64,000 bases of DNA from Butyrivibrio sp. Su6 (lineage in GTDB: Bacteria > Bacillota > Clostridia > Lachnospirales > Lachnospiraceae), in NCBI RefSeq assembly GCF_900108105.1, contig NZ_FNUR01000003.1, positions 326,263 to 390,262 of the forward strand, read 5' to 3'. A program made the position numbers and the translations under genes. Under the pieces are notes generated by a model. That model was not told the DNA's origin. It did not search any database and worked only from the letters and a program-made list of their open reading frames with translations. Of this stretch, positions 1 to 8,237 are shown one piece after another (positions within the stretch are counted from its first letter, which is position 1; each line of letters starts with the position of its first letter).

Positions 1-49
1 AGTTAGAGATCTTAACAATGAATGTTTGTTTATCATGTCTTTGTTCCAT
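1..49 (-). CDS. Start of an unidentified gene, cut by the window edge
   Basis: An ATG at 49 (minus strand) opens a frame reading MEQRHDKQTFIVKISN up to the window edge. A good ribosome binding site (GAGAGGAG) sits six bases upstream. A possible promoter, TTGACG-N17-TATCAG, overlaps the T-run side of the hairpin at 127-167. Only 16 residues are visible, so I cannot name the protein; the start codon and RBS are the only support. Confidence 0.45.
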   Translation of the reverse strand, partial: MEQRHDKQTFIVKISN

Positions 50-120
50 AGGCATCTCCTCTCTTGTACGAGTTTAGAGTCTATCTCTAAAGATATGATT
101 TTCTCTGATAGTCTTATTGT

Positions 121-167
121 AAAAAAACGTCAATCATTTCCCCCATCATAAAGGGAATGATTGACGT
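121..167 (-). terminator. Hairpin with T-run, minus strand
   Basis: A 12-bp inverted repeat (ACGTCAATCATT / AATGATTGACGT, 127-138 and 156-167) is followed on the minus strand by seven T residues. It looks like an intrinsic terminator. It lies between the terminator at 222-244 and the partial gene starting at 49, so it may be a second terminator or an attenuator ahead of that gene. Confidence 0.6.
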
Positions 168-221
168 CGCTTTCCGCTTAACATTTGATTAAAATTATAA
201 AGAAATCTTAAAGAAGTTAGA

Positions 222-244
222 AAAAGCCCATAAAATGGGCTTTT
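222..244 (-). terminator. Intrinsic terminator after the membrane protein gene
   Basis: A perfect 9-bp stem (AAAAGCCCA / TGGGCTTTT) with a 5-base loop is flanked by A and T runs, so it can act on both strands. It lies 60 bases after the stop codon of the gene at 306-1829. Confidence 0.75.
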
Positions 245-305
245 GTATAATCGATTAACCACTCGTTAACCAAGGGCTTTATTTTTTGTTTAGAATTTTG
301 TGTAT

Positions 306-1829
306 TCACTGCTCACCAACGTATTCAAAGCTCATACCATCATCATGTGATACATACAGTCCTGATGGGTGTTTGCCAAGTTCTTCGCTGTAATAATCCC
401 CTGACCATGGGCTCTGACCTGCAAGCATATATAAACTGCCATCTTCAAGCCACACCTTTTCCGGTATTACAAAAGGATTGTAAATTGTTCCATCTGAAAG
501 TTTGACCTTTGCAGAGGGATAATTTATCTGGGTAAAAGACTTTCCTCCGTCTTCAGTTCTGTAAAGAAGCGCATCATCACCGCCGTTATAAGACAGGCAG
601 GAAAATCCAAGGTTCGAATCATCGATGAATGTTATCCATTCTGCCTGACCACCGAAGCCATTGTAGGGATCACGATTTACCATGACCGGTGTTTTTTCTC
701 CTTTTTGATAAGCAACAAGGGAGTAGTAACTGCTGCCACCTGCTCTGTCCACAAGAAGCATGCCATATGTTACTCCGTCCTTCGTTGTATAGGAGCACTC
801 CGGCTCAACAGACGGGAAAAATTCATCGCTCCCATCATCCACAAACTCAAGCATTCCATAGGCTTTATGTTTTGGATAATCTGCTGATGTCAGCTTTTTA
901 TCCACAAAGTCATATATCGCTTCGTACAAAGGATCGTGATCATATCCAACACTGATGTATGGCGATGGATCAAATGAATCAGAAATGGATGGCATAGCAA
1001 AAACAATCTCTTTGTATAACCAGGGTGCATCTTCATAGGGAACTCTTTCAAGGCAGGACTCAAGCCACTGACAGATATTCTCACAAAACCAGGTCATATC
1101 CTGCATCCCATTCTCATCGATTATGGGAACCTGAACTCTTCCGATACTGTTTTCAGTGCATGCTTTTTCTTGCCAATAAAGGCCTCTTTGAAACCTTTCA
1201 GGAAAAGTATCTTCTGTGACTGCAATGAAATCATTTAAGTACTGATACTCTTTTTTAATCTGCTCAGAAATCTCACCTGAATCATCTCCGGTAGCAGCCG
1301 TAATATCCACTCCTGTATTGTCTTTAAAACCATTAACATACGAATAGAATATTCCCTCTGCTACAGAATCTGCTGAATCTCCTATATCATGCTCAAGCCT
1401 TCTGTAAAAAAAGCTGCTCTTTGACCATACAGAATAGTCACATCCTCCATAGCCATCTTCAGTTTTTATCAGGTACAGGTTGCTTTTTTGAAGCACCACA
1501 TGTCCATAGTTGTAATCAAAGGCCAGATATAACCAACTTCCCGCCAAAAAAATAATTGCAAGACATGTGACCCCAAGGCTGGCGCACCGTAAAATGGTCT
1601 TCCCGGGATTTGCTACATCTTTTAACACTTTGATCCAAATGATAGCGCAGATGATAACGAGCACAATCTGCCATATGACAACCAGCCACATTCCTGCATC
1701 ATTGCACCATCTATGCAGTTTCCTAATATCAGTCTCTCCCTGCTTTAATACCACAAAAAATATCGTCAGTGCGCATAGAATTCCCATCAGCACTGACGAT
1801 ATTATTATCCACTTTTTCCCCTTATCCAT
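306..1829 (-). CDS. Membrane protein with C-terminal BNR/sialidase-like repeats
   Basis: A 507-residue protein of unknown function. Three hydrophobic segments lie near residues 8-28, 47-68 and 82-103; the rest (about 400 residues) is polar. The C-terminal 100 residues contain two stretches of the BNR type, TEDGGKSFTQ and SHDDGMSFEY, the Asp-box-like pattern seen in sialidases and photosystem-stability-factor beta-propellers. This suggests a propeller-like domain, but no catalytic residues can be assigned. The start ATG has GGGAG nine bases upstream. It is followed by a terminator at 222-244 and has a GNAT gene 19 bases upstream. The function is unknown and the domain call is moderate. Confidence 0.7.
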   Translation of the reverse strand: MDKGKKWIIISSVLMGILCALTIFFVVLKQGETDIRKLHRWCNDAGMWLVVIWQIVLVIICAIIWIKVLKDVANPGKTILRCASLGVTCLAIIFLAGSWLYLAFDYNYGHVVLQKSNLYLIKTEDGYGGCDYSVWSKSSFFYRRLEHDIGDSADSVAEGIFYSYVNGFKDNTGVDITAATGDDSGEISEQIKKEYQYLNDFIAVTEDTFPERFQRGLYWQEKACTENSIGRVQVPIIDENGMQDMTWFCENICQWLESCLERVPYEDAPWLYKEIVFAMPSISDSFDPSPYISVGYDHDPLYEAIYDFVDKKLTSADYPKHKAYGMLEFVDDGSDEFFPSVEPECSYTTKDGVTYGMLLVDRAGGSSYYSLVAYQKGEKTPVMVNRDPYNGFGGQAEWITFIDDSNLGFSCLSYNGGDDALLYRTEDGGKSFTQINYPSAKVKLSDGTIYNPFVIPEKVWLEDGSLYMLAGQSPWSGDYYSEELGKHPSGLYVSHDDGMSFEYVGEQ

Positions 1830-1848
1830 AACGTTTTACTCCCGGTTG

Positions 1849-2337
1849 TTATATTAGCTCTTTTTCATAGCACAAAAAGTCCTGATCATACATGTGACAC
1901 TCGCCTACTACATTATAGCCAAATATAGCATAGCACTTAATTGCCTTCACGTTATACTTATTTACAAGAAAATGAACACTCTTGTAGCCTCGTTCCTTCA
2001 ATGCTTCCATCCCGTGCTGCATCATTTTTCTGGCAAGTCCCCTATTCTGCATAGAAGGTGTAACTGCAATTCTGGCCAGTTCTCCACCTGGGAAAATATC
2101 TCTGTTCCAGCACACAAGATTGTCTACATCCTCATCCACTTCTAACGATATCGCTGCAATGACCTTTCCGTCCGCTTTCATAACAAACAGAGCATCTCGG
2201 GACAGATCAAAATCAATAGTCTCATTTGACGGGTAATCTTCATCCCATGGACAAAACTCCCTGCCCTTCTGCTCCTCGTACAAATCCAATATCTGCTGCC
2301 TATCCTGCTCAGACGCAAGTACTATATTATAATCCAT
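1849..2337 (-). CDS. GNAT-family N-acetyltransferase
   Basis: A 162-residue single-domain protein with the GNAT acetyl-CoA signature: the beta4 strand LARIAVTPSMQ followed by QNRGLARKMM, matching the Q/R-x-x-G-x-G/A pyrophosphate-binding loop. The later NVKAIKCYAIFGYNVVGE segment is the usual N-x-x-A-x-x-x-Y-x-x-x-G-F end of the fold. The substrate cannot be predicted. GGAGGAGGG precedes the ATG. It is the last gene of the run of small enzymes transcribed leftward from about 6800. Confidence 0.85.
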   Translation of the reverse strand: MDYNIVLASEQDRQQILDLYEEQKGREFCPWDEDYPSNETIDFDLSRDALFVMKADGKVIAAISLEVDEDVDNLVCWNRDIFPGGELARIAVTPSMQNRGLARKMMQHGMEALKERGYKSVHFLVNKYNVKAIKCYAIFGYNVVGECHMYDQDFLCYEKELI

Positions 2338-2386
2338 TAAATCTGCCCTCCTCCAAATATATTTTCGTCGTTAAAACTCTCATGTA

Positions 2387-3160
2387 TTATCTTTTTATAT
2401 ACCAAGTATAGCCATCGAAAATAAGCTCCTGCTCCTTATCTTTAAAAATCAGAGATAAAGTATCCTTCATCCAGCTCCTGACCTGTAATTCAACCATCTC
2501 ACCACTTTCAATCTTGGCATTAACATTGGACTGTATCATCATAAAGTCTATAAAGTCATCCAAACTAAAGGAATGAATGAGTTCATAGTTAATCTGCTTA
2601 TACATTTTTAATCCGTTTATTAAATCTGCATCAGTCCAGATATTCTCTTTACGCGGTGGCTTGGGGAATCGTTTCAAATACTCGTCTTGATACCACCTTG
2701 TATATTCAGGAACATTTTTCATTTTATCTGTAATCCAGAAATCATAAATTATAATAAAACACTCATTCTTGGTCACTTCGATAAGGTTTTCCATAAATTT
2801 CTTTTCATCAACCCAATTGACCATTCCTGCGGCTGATACAACATCATACTTTTCATCAGGTATCAAAGTATCTTCTGCCCCCGCAGTATAAAAACTATAT
2901 GCTTCGTCTGATCCATATAATTCATTGCAGACCTCTACCATTGATTCTGCGATATCTGTACCTGTCACATGTCTACATATAGTCTTAAGCGCTTTAGTTG
3001 ACAGCCCTGCACCACAGCCAACATCAAGTCCATTACTTAACATATAATCTTCGGGCAAATCACAATCTTTTCTAAACCTGTCAATTACACCTTTGTGTAA
3101 CCAAGGTCTTTTTGCATACCCCTCCGCAATTCTATGCGAATCAAATGATTTATTGTTCAT
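2387..3160 (-). CDS. Class I SAM-dependent methyltransferase
   Basis: A 257-residue protein. Motif I (LDVGCGAGLSTKAL) lies near residues 45-58, then a TGTDIAESMVEV acidic-loop region and a motif II-like YDVVSAAGMVNWVD, typical of Methyltransf_11/25 enzymes acting on small molecules. I chose the ATG at 3160 (MNNKSFDSHRIAEGYAKRP). The frame is open upstream, but those codons overlap a leftover kinase fragment, and a GGGGG ribosome binding site lies ten bases before 3160. The substrate is unknown. The RBS lies inside the kinase fragment at 3163-3222, so a rearrangement has replaced the original 5' region. Confidence 0.85.
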   Translation of the reverse strand: MNNKSFDSHRIAEGYAKRPWLHKGVIDRFRKDCDLPEDYMLSNGLDVGCGAGLSTKALKTICRHVTGTDIAESMVEVCNELYGSDEAYSFYTAGAEDTLIPDEKYDVVSAAGMVNWVDEKKFMENLIEVTKNECFIIIYDFWITDKMKNVPEYTRWYQDEYLKRFPKPPRKENIWTDADLINGLKMYKQINYELIHSFSLDDFIDFMMIQSNVNAKIESGEMVELQVRSWMKDTLSLIFKDKEQELIFDGYTWYIKR

Positions 3161-3162
3161 AC

Positions 3163-3222
3163 TTATACTTCCCCCAAGGTACTTTTTCCTGCTCCATTTA
3201 GTCCACAAATAATAATTCGCAT
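3163..3222 (-). pseudogene. Leftover 5' end of a P-loop kinase gene (19 codons)
   Basis: ATG at 3222 to TAA at 3163 reads MRIIICGLNGAGKSTLGEV. The first 17 residues are identical to the start of the kinase at 6276-6794, including the Walker A motif GLNGAGKST. The DNA differs at about seven codons, all synonymous. Sequence similarity begins at the ATG and stops after codon 17, directly before the methyltransferase gene. This is the stub of a related but not recent copy, cut by a deletion. It starts 11 bases after the MazG-like gene and has no clear RBS. It could still be translated as a short leader peptide. Confidence 0.75.
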
Positions 3223-3233
3223 AGTGATTTACG

Positions 3234-3560
3234 TCACCAGCGCTTCATGTTCTTTTGAAACTTGTTTGTGTAAGTATCTTTTAACTCCTTTGCAGTTATT
3301 CCATAGCAAAGAAGCACATCGTTATAGTACATTAGGACATCTGCAAGCTCTTCTATCAGATGCTCACGCTCAGGGTTATCCGCATTAGACGCTTCAGGGC
3401 CATACTTCTTCACTATATCAATGACTTCTCCAACTTCACCAATCATCCACAGCAGCTTACTCTTCCCAACTTCCGGAGAAATACCTTCCCACTTATCCTT
3501 GTACTTCTCCTGTAAAGCTCTCTGCATATCAAGCATTTCATTTATACCAAAATCTGACAT
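3234..3560 (-). CDS. MazG-like nucleotide pyrophosphohydrolase
   Basis: A 108-residue all-helical protein of the MazG/all-alpha NTP pyrophosphatase fold. The metal-binding pattern is visible: Glu42 and Glu45 in MIGEVGEVIDIV, then Glu70/Glu71 and Asp74 in LIEELADVLMYY. Family members hydrolyse (d)NTPs to NMP and pyrophosphate and remove non-canonical nucleotides; the specific substrate is not visible. It lies 10 bases after the phosphatase gene upstream, in the same transcript. Single-domain members of this size are common in Firmicutes. Confidence 0.85.
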   Translation of the reverse strand: MSDFGINEMLDMQRALQEKYKDKWEGISPEVGKSKLLWMIGEVGEVIDIVKKYGPEASNADNPEREHLIEELADVLMYYNDVLLCYGITAKELKDTYTNKFQKNMKRW

Positions 3561-3570
3561 AATTCTCCCC

Positions 3571-4113
3571 TTAACACTTTCTTGTAAGTAAAATCACTTC
3601 TCCATTCCTATAGTTCACTCGCTCTTTATCTGCTTTGAAACCCACATTCTTCATTATTCTAATCAAAGTATGCATAAAGAAGCCATGTGTGACTACAGCA
3701 CAATCCTCATTATGCTTTATTATCATGTTCACAAACTGCTCAGCTCTCTTAGAAGTCTGCTTCCTGCCTTCAGGTTGTCTTTTATTTCCGGTCAGCCATT
3801 GCAGCCTTCCTAAAACATTCCAGACCCCCAACGGCAAACGTATTGCTATATCAAATCCTGAATGAAGCGGAACCTCATTTAGCAGTGCTGTCCTATTGAA
3901 AGCCTCTTCTCCAAATATCTTTTCTGCAGTTTGTAGAGTCCTGTCCAAATCGCTAATATAAACTTTTTGAATATCATCGTTCACTGTATCTACAGATGCC
4001 TTATCAATTGGAGCTTTGTCATATAACGCACACTGCTCATCAAACTCAGCAGATGTGCACCACTTTTTCCAATCATGAAGTACTTTTCCATGCCTAATTA
4101 TCATTACTCTCAT
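3571..4113 (-). CDS. Histidine phosphatase family protein
   Basis: A 180-residue protein of the phosphoglycerate-mutase-like (histidine phosphatase) superfamily. The catalytic RHG motif is at residues 7-9 (MIIRHGK), a second arginine lies in SDLDRTLQTAEKIF, and the second catalytic histidine is in AVVTHGFFMHTL. The frame can be extended to a TTG at 4134, but ATG 4113 is the standard position for RHG and has GGGGAATGG upstream. The substrate is not predictable. It sits in the run of small hydrolases at 1849-6794. Confidence 0.85.
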   Translation of the reverse strand: MRVMIIRHGKVLHDWKKWCTSAEFDEQCALYDKAPIDKASVDTVNDDIQKVYISDLDRTLQTAEKIFGEEAFNRTALLNEVPLHSGFDIAIRLPLGVWNVLGRLQWLTGNKRQPEGRKQTSKRAEQFVNMIIKHNEDCAVVTHGFFMHTLIRIMKNVGFKADKERVNYRNGEVILLTRKC

Positions 4114-4146
4114 AGAATAGCTGCCATTCCCCAATATCTCCCGATA

Positions 4147-4629
4147 TTATAGTTTTAAAACTGCAATTAATTCTTCTCCGTCCACATCCCCGGTTTCTAC
4201 AAATCCAATAGACTCATAAAGAGCTTTTGCCACCTTATTCTCCGGTTCATATGAAAGCCAACAGTATTCAGCCTTTCCACATGGAAATGTCCTAATAAAT
4301 TCGAGCGCAAGTTCTATTGCTATTCTGCCATAGCCCTTTTGCTGATATCTCTTATCTATCATCAGCCGCCAAAGATTATAGTTGTTGTTTGCAATTGCTG
4401 GAGCATCGTCCCAATAATCATCTTTGTCATATCCGATCATGACAAATCCAACCAGAATATCCTCATCATAGATGCCAAAAGGGAAAGCATAACCATTATT
4501 TGTGATGGTTGTATAAGCCTCAATGATACTAACGTCATTAGAAGCAACAAATTCTCTCTGGTCTTCATTAACAGATAGTTTTAATATATCCCAAACATTT
4601 TTTCCATTTATCTTCTCAAGTCTTAACAT
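4147..4629 (-). CDS. GNAT-family acetyltransferase, spermidine acetyltransferase-like
   Basis: A 160-residue GNAT protein. The acetyl-CoA-binding signature is LWRLMIDKRYQQKGYGRIAI (QxxGxG), followed by SYEPENKVAKALYESIGFVE. The N-terminal LSVNEDQREFVASNDVSI segment is characteristic of the diamine/spermidine acetyltransferase group (BltD/PaiA-like) in Firmicutes, so a polyamine or similar amine is the likely acceptor. This is inferred from family resemblance only. It is transcribed with its neighbours, 18 bases after the HAD gene. Confidence 0.8.
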   Translation of the reverse strand: MLRLEKINGKNVWDILKLSVNEDQREFVASNDVSIIEAYTTITNNGYAFPFGIYDEDILVGFVMIGYDKDDYWDDAPAIANNNYNLWRLMIDKRYQQKGYGRIAIELALEFIRTFPCGKAEYCWLSYEPENKVAKALYESIGFVETGDVDGEELIAVLKL

Positions 4630-4647
4630 ATAGTCTCTTCCTTCTAA

Positions 4648-5145
4648 CTAATTTCCCAGTAGTATAGTTATAGCTTTTTCAACATCTTTTGTAGTAAGGC
4701 CAACCTCAGCATCTGTCCTTACCTGATGTTTTTCAATCTCACTATTATGAAGTTCAAGATCATCAAGTACTACCCAATTTGCAGAGGGATTATCTTTTAA
4801 CCACAAAAGAATTTCATCAGCTTTAACCAGGCTAAACTTCTTGGTCTTTCTTATCTCTTCCGTAGTTAAGTCTGGTGTTACTCCTGCAATCGTAATGCCT
4901 GCTTCCTTCATTGTGTTAGCCAAAAAATCTGCTTCCGTCCTTAATGGTTTCATCGTTTCATCAAACCAAAATCTCCAGCCAGAATGAAGAATTATCTTAG
5001 CATTAGTTCTTTTCACAAGGCTTCCAAGTAACTTTACAGCCTCAAAATCAATATATTTGCCATTACTAATCTCACGTTGATGTTCGTTGTCCCAAAACTT
5101 CGATTTAAGGACTCCATCCACATCAAGGAATATTACATTGCTCAT
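4648..5145 (-). CDS. HAD-superfamily protein
   Basis: A 165-residue protein with the HAD motif I DVDG (FLDVDGVLKSK, residues 6-16), a motif II-like IILHSGWRFW and a late acidic motif WVVLDDLELH. This matches the small 'HAD domain in Swiss Army Knife RNA repair' type proteins and similar phosphatase-like proteins. I chose ATG 5145 because AAGGG lies eight bases upstream and motif I then falls at the usual position; the in-frame extension to 5208 has no RBS. The substrate is unknown. Confidence 0.75.
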   Translation of the reverse strand: MSNVIFLDVDGVLKSKFWDNEHQREISNGKYIDFEAVKLLGSLVKRTNAKIILHSGWRFWFDETMKPLRTEADFLANTMKEAGITIAGVTPDLTTEEIRKTKKFSLVKADEILLWLKDNPSANWVVLDDLELHNSEIEKHQVRTDAEVGLTTKDVEKAITILLGN

Positions 5146-5220
5146 AATACAATCCCTTACTAACGTTTTTATGAAAAAATTCCTGTCACCATTATGGTGT
5201 ATGCCCATAAATAGGCATTT

Positions 5221-6228
5221 TCAGCCGTTTATAAATTCATCTGCTTCAAACAGTATTCTTCTTGGAGCCTCATATTCCAACAGATGTAATGCATCTTCAA
5301 GTTTCAATCTTTTGATAGTTTTCACTTCTTGTGGCCTTACAATCCTAGGCTCCTGATTTTTATTTTCTGCAAGAAAGTACACAATCTGCCTCTTTATGGT
5401 TGGTCTCTCGGCAGGTACATATTCACTAACTTTTCTAAAACCTGATATCAATTTTAGATCAAGTCCCGTTTCTTCCAAAATCTCTCGAATTGCTGTTTGT
5501 TCCTCAGATTCACCAATTTCAATATGGCCTTTCGGAAAACTATAAAATCCAGACGTTTCCTCAACTAAAAAATATTCTGTGTGACCATCTATTATCGAAT
5601 AAACTACAGCACCACATGATTTTTCCGGAATTATTTTGGATTCTTGCAAAAATCTAATGCACTTTTCATCAAAAGAACCTGCAAGAACTGAAAGCTCATC
5701 TAATGAGCAGTCATTAAAGTACTTGCCGTTGGCAGGACAAATCGTTACAACATCAAGCGGATTACCTCTATGTTTCCTGTTAACATTTGGTTCATTAGAT
5801 ATGTAAAAATCGTCATCAGGTACTTCTGTAGTATATTCTTTTCCATCTATCAGCAGAACCAATCCTGTAATATAACGTGCCTTCAGCCTTCCTCCGTATC
5901 TTGCAGCCAGATTACTATAATGCTCAATCATTTCCTCTTCCGATAATGTCTTACCTTTTACCCTGCGCACAAATAATCCTGGCTGCGCATCTGCAGGAAT
6001 ATCATCTACATAGAGCCCTGAATCTGCTGCTAATGTCGGAAGTCCTGTTTTTTCATAATACGCCATTGCCTTTAATCTGGCATTTTCTATAGGAGTACTG
6101 CCTGATTCATCGACATCTATATGAATTCCCAGGTCTTTAGGAGTAATAATCTCTACATCATATCCCGTGAGTCTGTATCTCATATTACATATTTTGGATT
6201 CATTCCCTGTAGCATATAACAATTGCAT
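5221..6228 (-). CDS. Fusion of a Ham1/RdgB-like NTPase domain with a NUDIX hydrolase domain
   Basis: A 335-residue two-domain protein. Residues 1-195 resemble the Ham1/RdgB family (hydrolysis of ITP, dITP and XTP): ATGN at 6-9, PIENARLKA at 46-54 and the DSG catalytic triplet at 69-71. The family's usual GFGYDP and SHR motifs are replaced by different sequence, so the domain is divergent. Residues 200-335 carry a complete NUDIX box: Gly234, Glu240, Arg248-Glu249 and Glu252-Glu253 in REILEETGL. SFPKGHIEIGE resembles Ap4A-hydrolase-type NUDIX proteins. Both domains are nucleotide clean-up enzymes, so the fusion suggests one polypeptide processing related nucleotides. The start follows a 47-base gap after the kinase. 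Confidence 0.85.
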   Translation of the reverse strand: MQLLYATGNESKICNMRYRLTGYDVEIITPKDLGIHIDVDESGSTPIENARLKAMAYYEKTGLPTLAADSGLYVDDIPADAQPGLFVRRVKGKTLSEEEMIEHYSNLAARYGGRLKARYITGLVLLIDGKEYTTEVPDDDFYISNEPNVNRKHRGNPLDVVTICPANGKYFNDCSLDELSVLAGSFDEKCIRFLQESKIIPEKSCGAVVYSIIDGHTEYFLVEETSGFYSFPKGHIEIGESEEQTAIREILEETGLDLKLISGFRKVSEYVPAERPTIKRQIVYFLAENKNQEPRIVRPQEVKTIKRLKLEDALHLLEYEAPRRILFEADEFING

Positions 6229-6275
6229 ATTTCAAATACCTTTCTCACAAGCTTATTCATCACCCTTGCATCCAC

Positions 6276-6794
6276 TCAGCGATCAATACGATTTAATATT
6301 ATTTCAACATTGGTAGCCACTTCGGCAGTTCCATCTATACTAATCACAGGACAAGTTAAATCATTCAGCCAACCTTTTACATGATCATCAGATCTAGCCT
6401 CGACCATTTTAAAGAAATGTTCTTCACTCTCGTAAAGGTCTCCCCCTGGTAACATACGATTTCCAAATTTGTCATTGGATCTTTTTCTTACTCTTGCCAT
6501 TCTAATCTCTTTGGGTATATCAATGTATACTGCCATATCGAATAGTTTTTCTATCTGCTCACTGTAATTACCACGAACTGATGCAAGTACAACATCATCG
6601 TTTTCTTCCAAGTCTTTGAGTAACAGCACTGCTACTTCTTCCTCTGTCCTCTGAACACTGTATTCATATTTATCATCTGTTTTCGGGAAATAATAATCTT
6701 CGATATCTCTGAATTCATAATGAAGCTGCCCTGCCAGTGCTCTCCCCAAAGTACTTTTACCAGCTCCATTTAAACCACAAATAATGATACGCAT
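6276..6794 (-). CDS. Small P-loop kinase (AAA/shikimate-kinase-like)
   Basis: A 172-residue P-loop protein with Walker A GLNGAGKST at residues 7-15 and an LID-like segment VRKRSNDKFGNRMLPGG. The length and layout fit small nucleoside/metabolite kinases (the AAA_17/18 group). The phosphate acceptor is unknown. GGGGGAG lies ten bases before the ATG. It is the first gene of the leftward run 6794-1849. A weak promoter candidate, TTGTGC-N17-TACAAT (6834-6862), overlaps the tuf terminator. The first 17 codons exist in a second, truncated copy at 3163-3222. Confidence 0.8.
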   Translation of the reverse strand: MRIIICGLNGAGKSTLGRALAGQLHYEFRDIEDYYFPKTDDKYEYSVQRTEEEVAVLLLKDLEENDDVVLASVRGNYSEQIEKLFDMAVYIDIPKEIRMARVRKRSNDKFGNRMLPGGDLYESEEHFFKMVEARSDDHVKGWLNDLTCPVISIDGTAEVATNVEIILNRIDR

Positions 6795-6841
6795 AGTCTT
6801 TTACTCCCCCAAATATACTCAATACGTTTCTTTATTGTACG

Positions 6842-6875
6842 AAAAAAGAGCCCCAAGCACAAGGCTTGAAGCTCT
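6842..6875 (-). terminator. Terminator of the str operon
   Basis: A 12-bp stem with two G-U pairs (6847-6858 / 6864-6875), a five-base loop and a T6 run on the minus strand lie 35 bases after the tuf stop codon. The loop and stem also contain the -35 half of a weak promoter candidate for the kinase gene (6834-6862). Confidence 0.85.
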
Positions 6876-6909
6876 TTATAAACTCTGTGTTTATGCAATC
6901 CGATAAGAA

Positions 6910-8100
6910 TTACTCAACGATTGTAGCAACCTTACCTGATCCAACTGTACGTCCACCCTCACGGATAGCGAACTTAAGACCCTGCTCCATAGCGATTGGG
7001 TGAATAAGCTCGATGCTCATTGTTACGTGGTCACCAGGCATGCACATCTCAACACCTTCTGGAAGGTTGCAGACACCTGTAACGTCAGTTGTTCTGAAGT
7101 AGAACTGTGGTCTGTAGTTTGTGAAGAAAGGAGTATGACGGCCACCCTCGTCCTTTGTAAGAACGTAAACCTCAGCAGTGAACTTTGTATGGCAAGTTAC
7201 TGTACCAGGCTTTGTGATAACCTGTCCTCTCTGGATACCATCACGGTCAACACCACGAAGAAGAAGACCAACGTTGTCACCAGCTTCGCAGTAATCCATT
7301 GTCTTACGGAACATCTCGATACCTGTTACAACAGACTTAGATGTCTCTTCCTTGATACCAACGATTTCGATTTCTTCGTTAAGGTTAAGTGAACCTCTCT
7401 CTACTCTACCAGTAGCAACTGTTCCACGTCCTGTGATTGTGAATACGTCCTCAACAGGCATAAGGAAAGGCTTGTCGTTCTCACGAGTAGGTTCAGGAAT
7501 GTATGAATCAACTGTATCCATAAGTTCCATGATCTTATCGCCCCACTCAGACTTAGGATCTTCAAGAGCCTTAAGAGCTGAACCACGAATGATAGGTGTA
7601 TCATCTCCAGGGAACTCATACTCTGTAAGAAGGTCTCTGATCTCCATCTCAACGAGGTCAAGAAGCTCAGGATCGTCAACCATATCGCACTTGTTCATGA
7701 ATACGATGATGTAAGGTACACCAACCTGACGTGAAAGAAGAACGTGCTCCTTTGTCTGAGCCATAACACCATCAGTAGCAGCAACAACAAGGATTGATCC
7801 ATCCATCTGAGCTGCACCTGTGATCATGTTCTTAACGTAGTCAGCGTGGCCTGGGCAGTCAACGTGAGCATAGTGTCTCTTCTCTGTCTCGTACTCGATG
7901 TGAGCAGAGTTGATTGTGATTCCTCTTTCCTTCTCTTCAGGAGCCTTATCGATCTGATCGAATGCTACTGCAGGGCTGAATCCTCTATCAGCAAGTACTG
8001 CTGTGATAGCAGCTGTAAGAGTTGTCTTACCATGGTCAACGTGACCGATTGTACCAATGTTAACGTGTGGTTTGGTTCTGTCAAACTTAGCTTTTGCCAT
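6910..8100 (-). CDS. tuf: Translation elongation factor Tu
   Basis: A 396-residue GTPase that delivers aminoacyl-tRNA to the ribosome. G1 is GHVDHGKT (19-26), the switch region has [14 protein letters not shown]3 is DCPGHADY and G4 is NKCD. Domains 2 and 3 are complete ([21 protein letters not shown]; the C-terminal [10 protein letters not shown]). It is the last gene of the rpsL-rpsG-fusA-tuf operon, 137 bases after fusA, with a terminator directly downstream. Confidence 0.99.
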   Translation of the reverse strand: MAKAKFDRTKPHVNIGTIGHVDHGKTTLTAAITAVLADRGFSPAVAFDQIDKAPEEKERGITINSAHIEYETEKRHYAHVDCPGHADYVKNMITGAAQMDGSILVVAATDGVMAQTKEHVLLSRQVGVPYIIVFMNKCDMVDDPELLDLVEMEIRDLLTEYEFPGDDTPIIRGSALKALEDPKSEWGDKIMELMDTVDSYIPEPTRENDKPFLMPVEDVFTITGRGTVATGRVERGSLNLNEEIEIVGIKEETSKSVVTGIEMFRKTMDYCEAGDNVGLLLRGVDRDGIQRGQVITKPGTVTCHTKFTAEVYVLTKDEGGRHTPFFTNYRPQFYFRTTDVTGVCNLPEGVEMCMPGDHVTMSIELIHPIAMEQGLKFAIREGGRTVGSGKVATIVE

Positions 8101-8186
8101 TTCTAAATATCCTCCTTAGTGAAATGTTAATAAACATTTACATACATAATTTAACCGACTATATCGATTATATTAAATGTTTGCCG

Positions 8187-8213
8187 CTAAATCAAGCAAA
8201 AAACTTGATTTAG
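8187..8213 (-). other. Perfect inverted repeat between fusA and tuf
   Basis: CTAAATCAAG and CTTGATTTAG form a perfect 10-bp stem with a 7-base A/T loop, 24 bases after the fusA stop. There is no T-run on the minus strand, so it is not a standard terminator. It may be an mRNA processing or stability element that lets tuf mRNA persist at higher levels. Confidence 0.5.
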
Positions 8214-8237
8214 TCAGCATACATTTACTTTTTTTCA

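Noticed and set aside
1849..6794. Integron-like cassette array
   Set aside because: No integrase and no attC-like repeats between the genes; the only repeated piece is the kinase stub.
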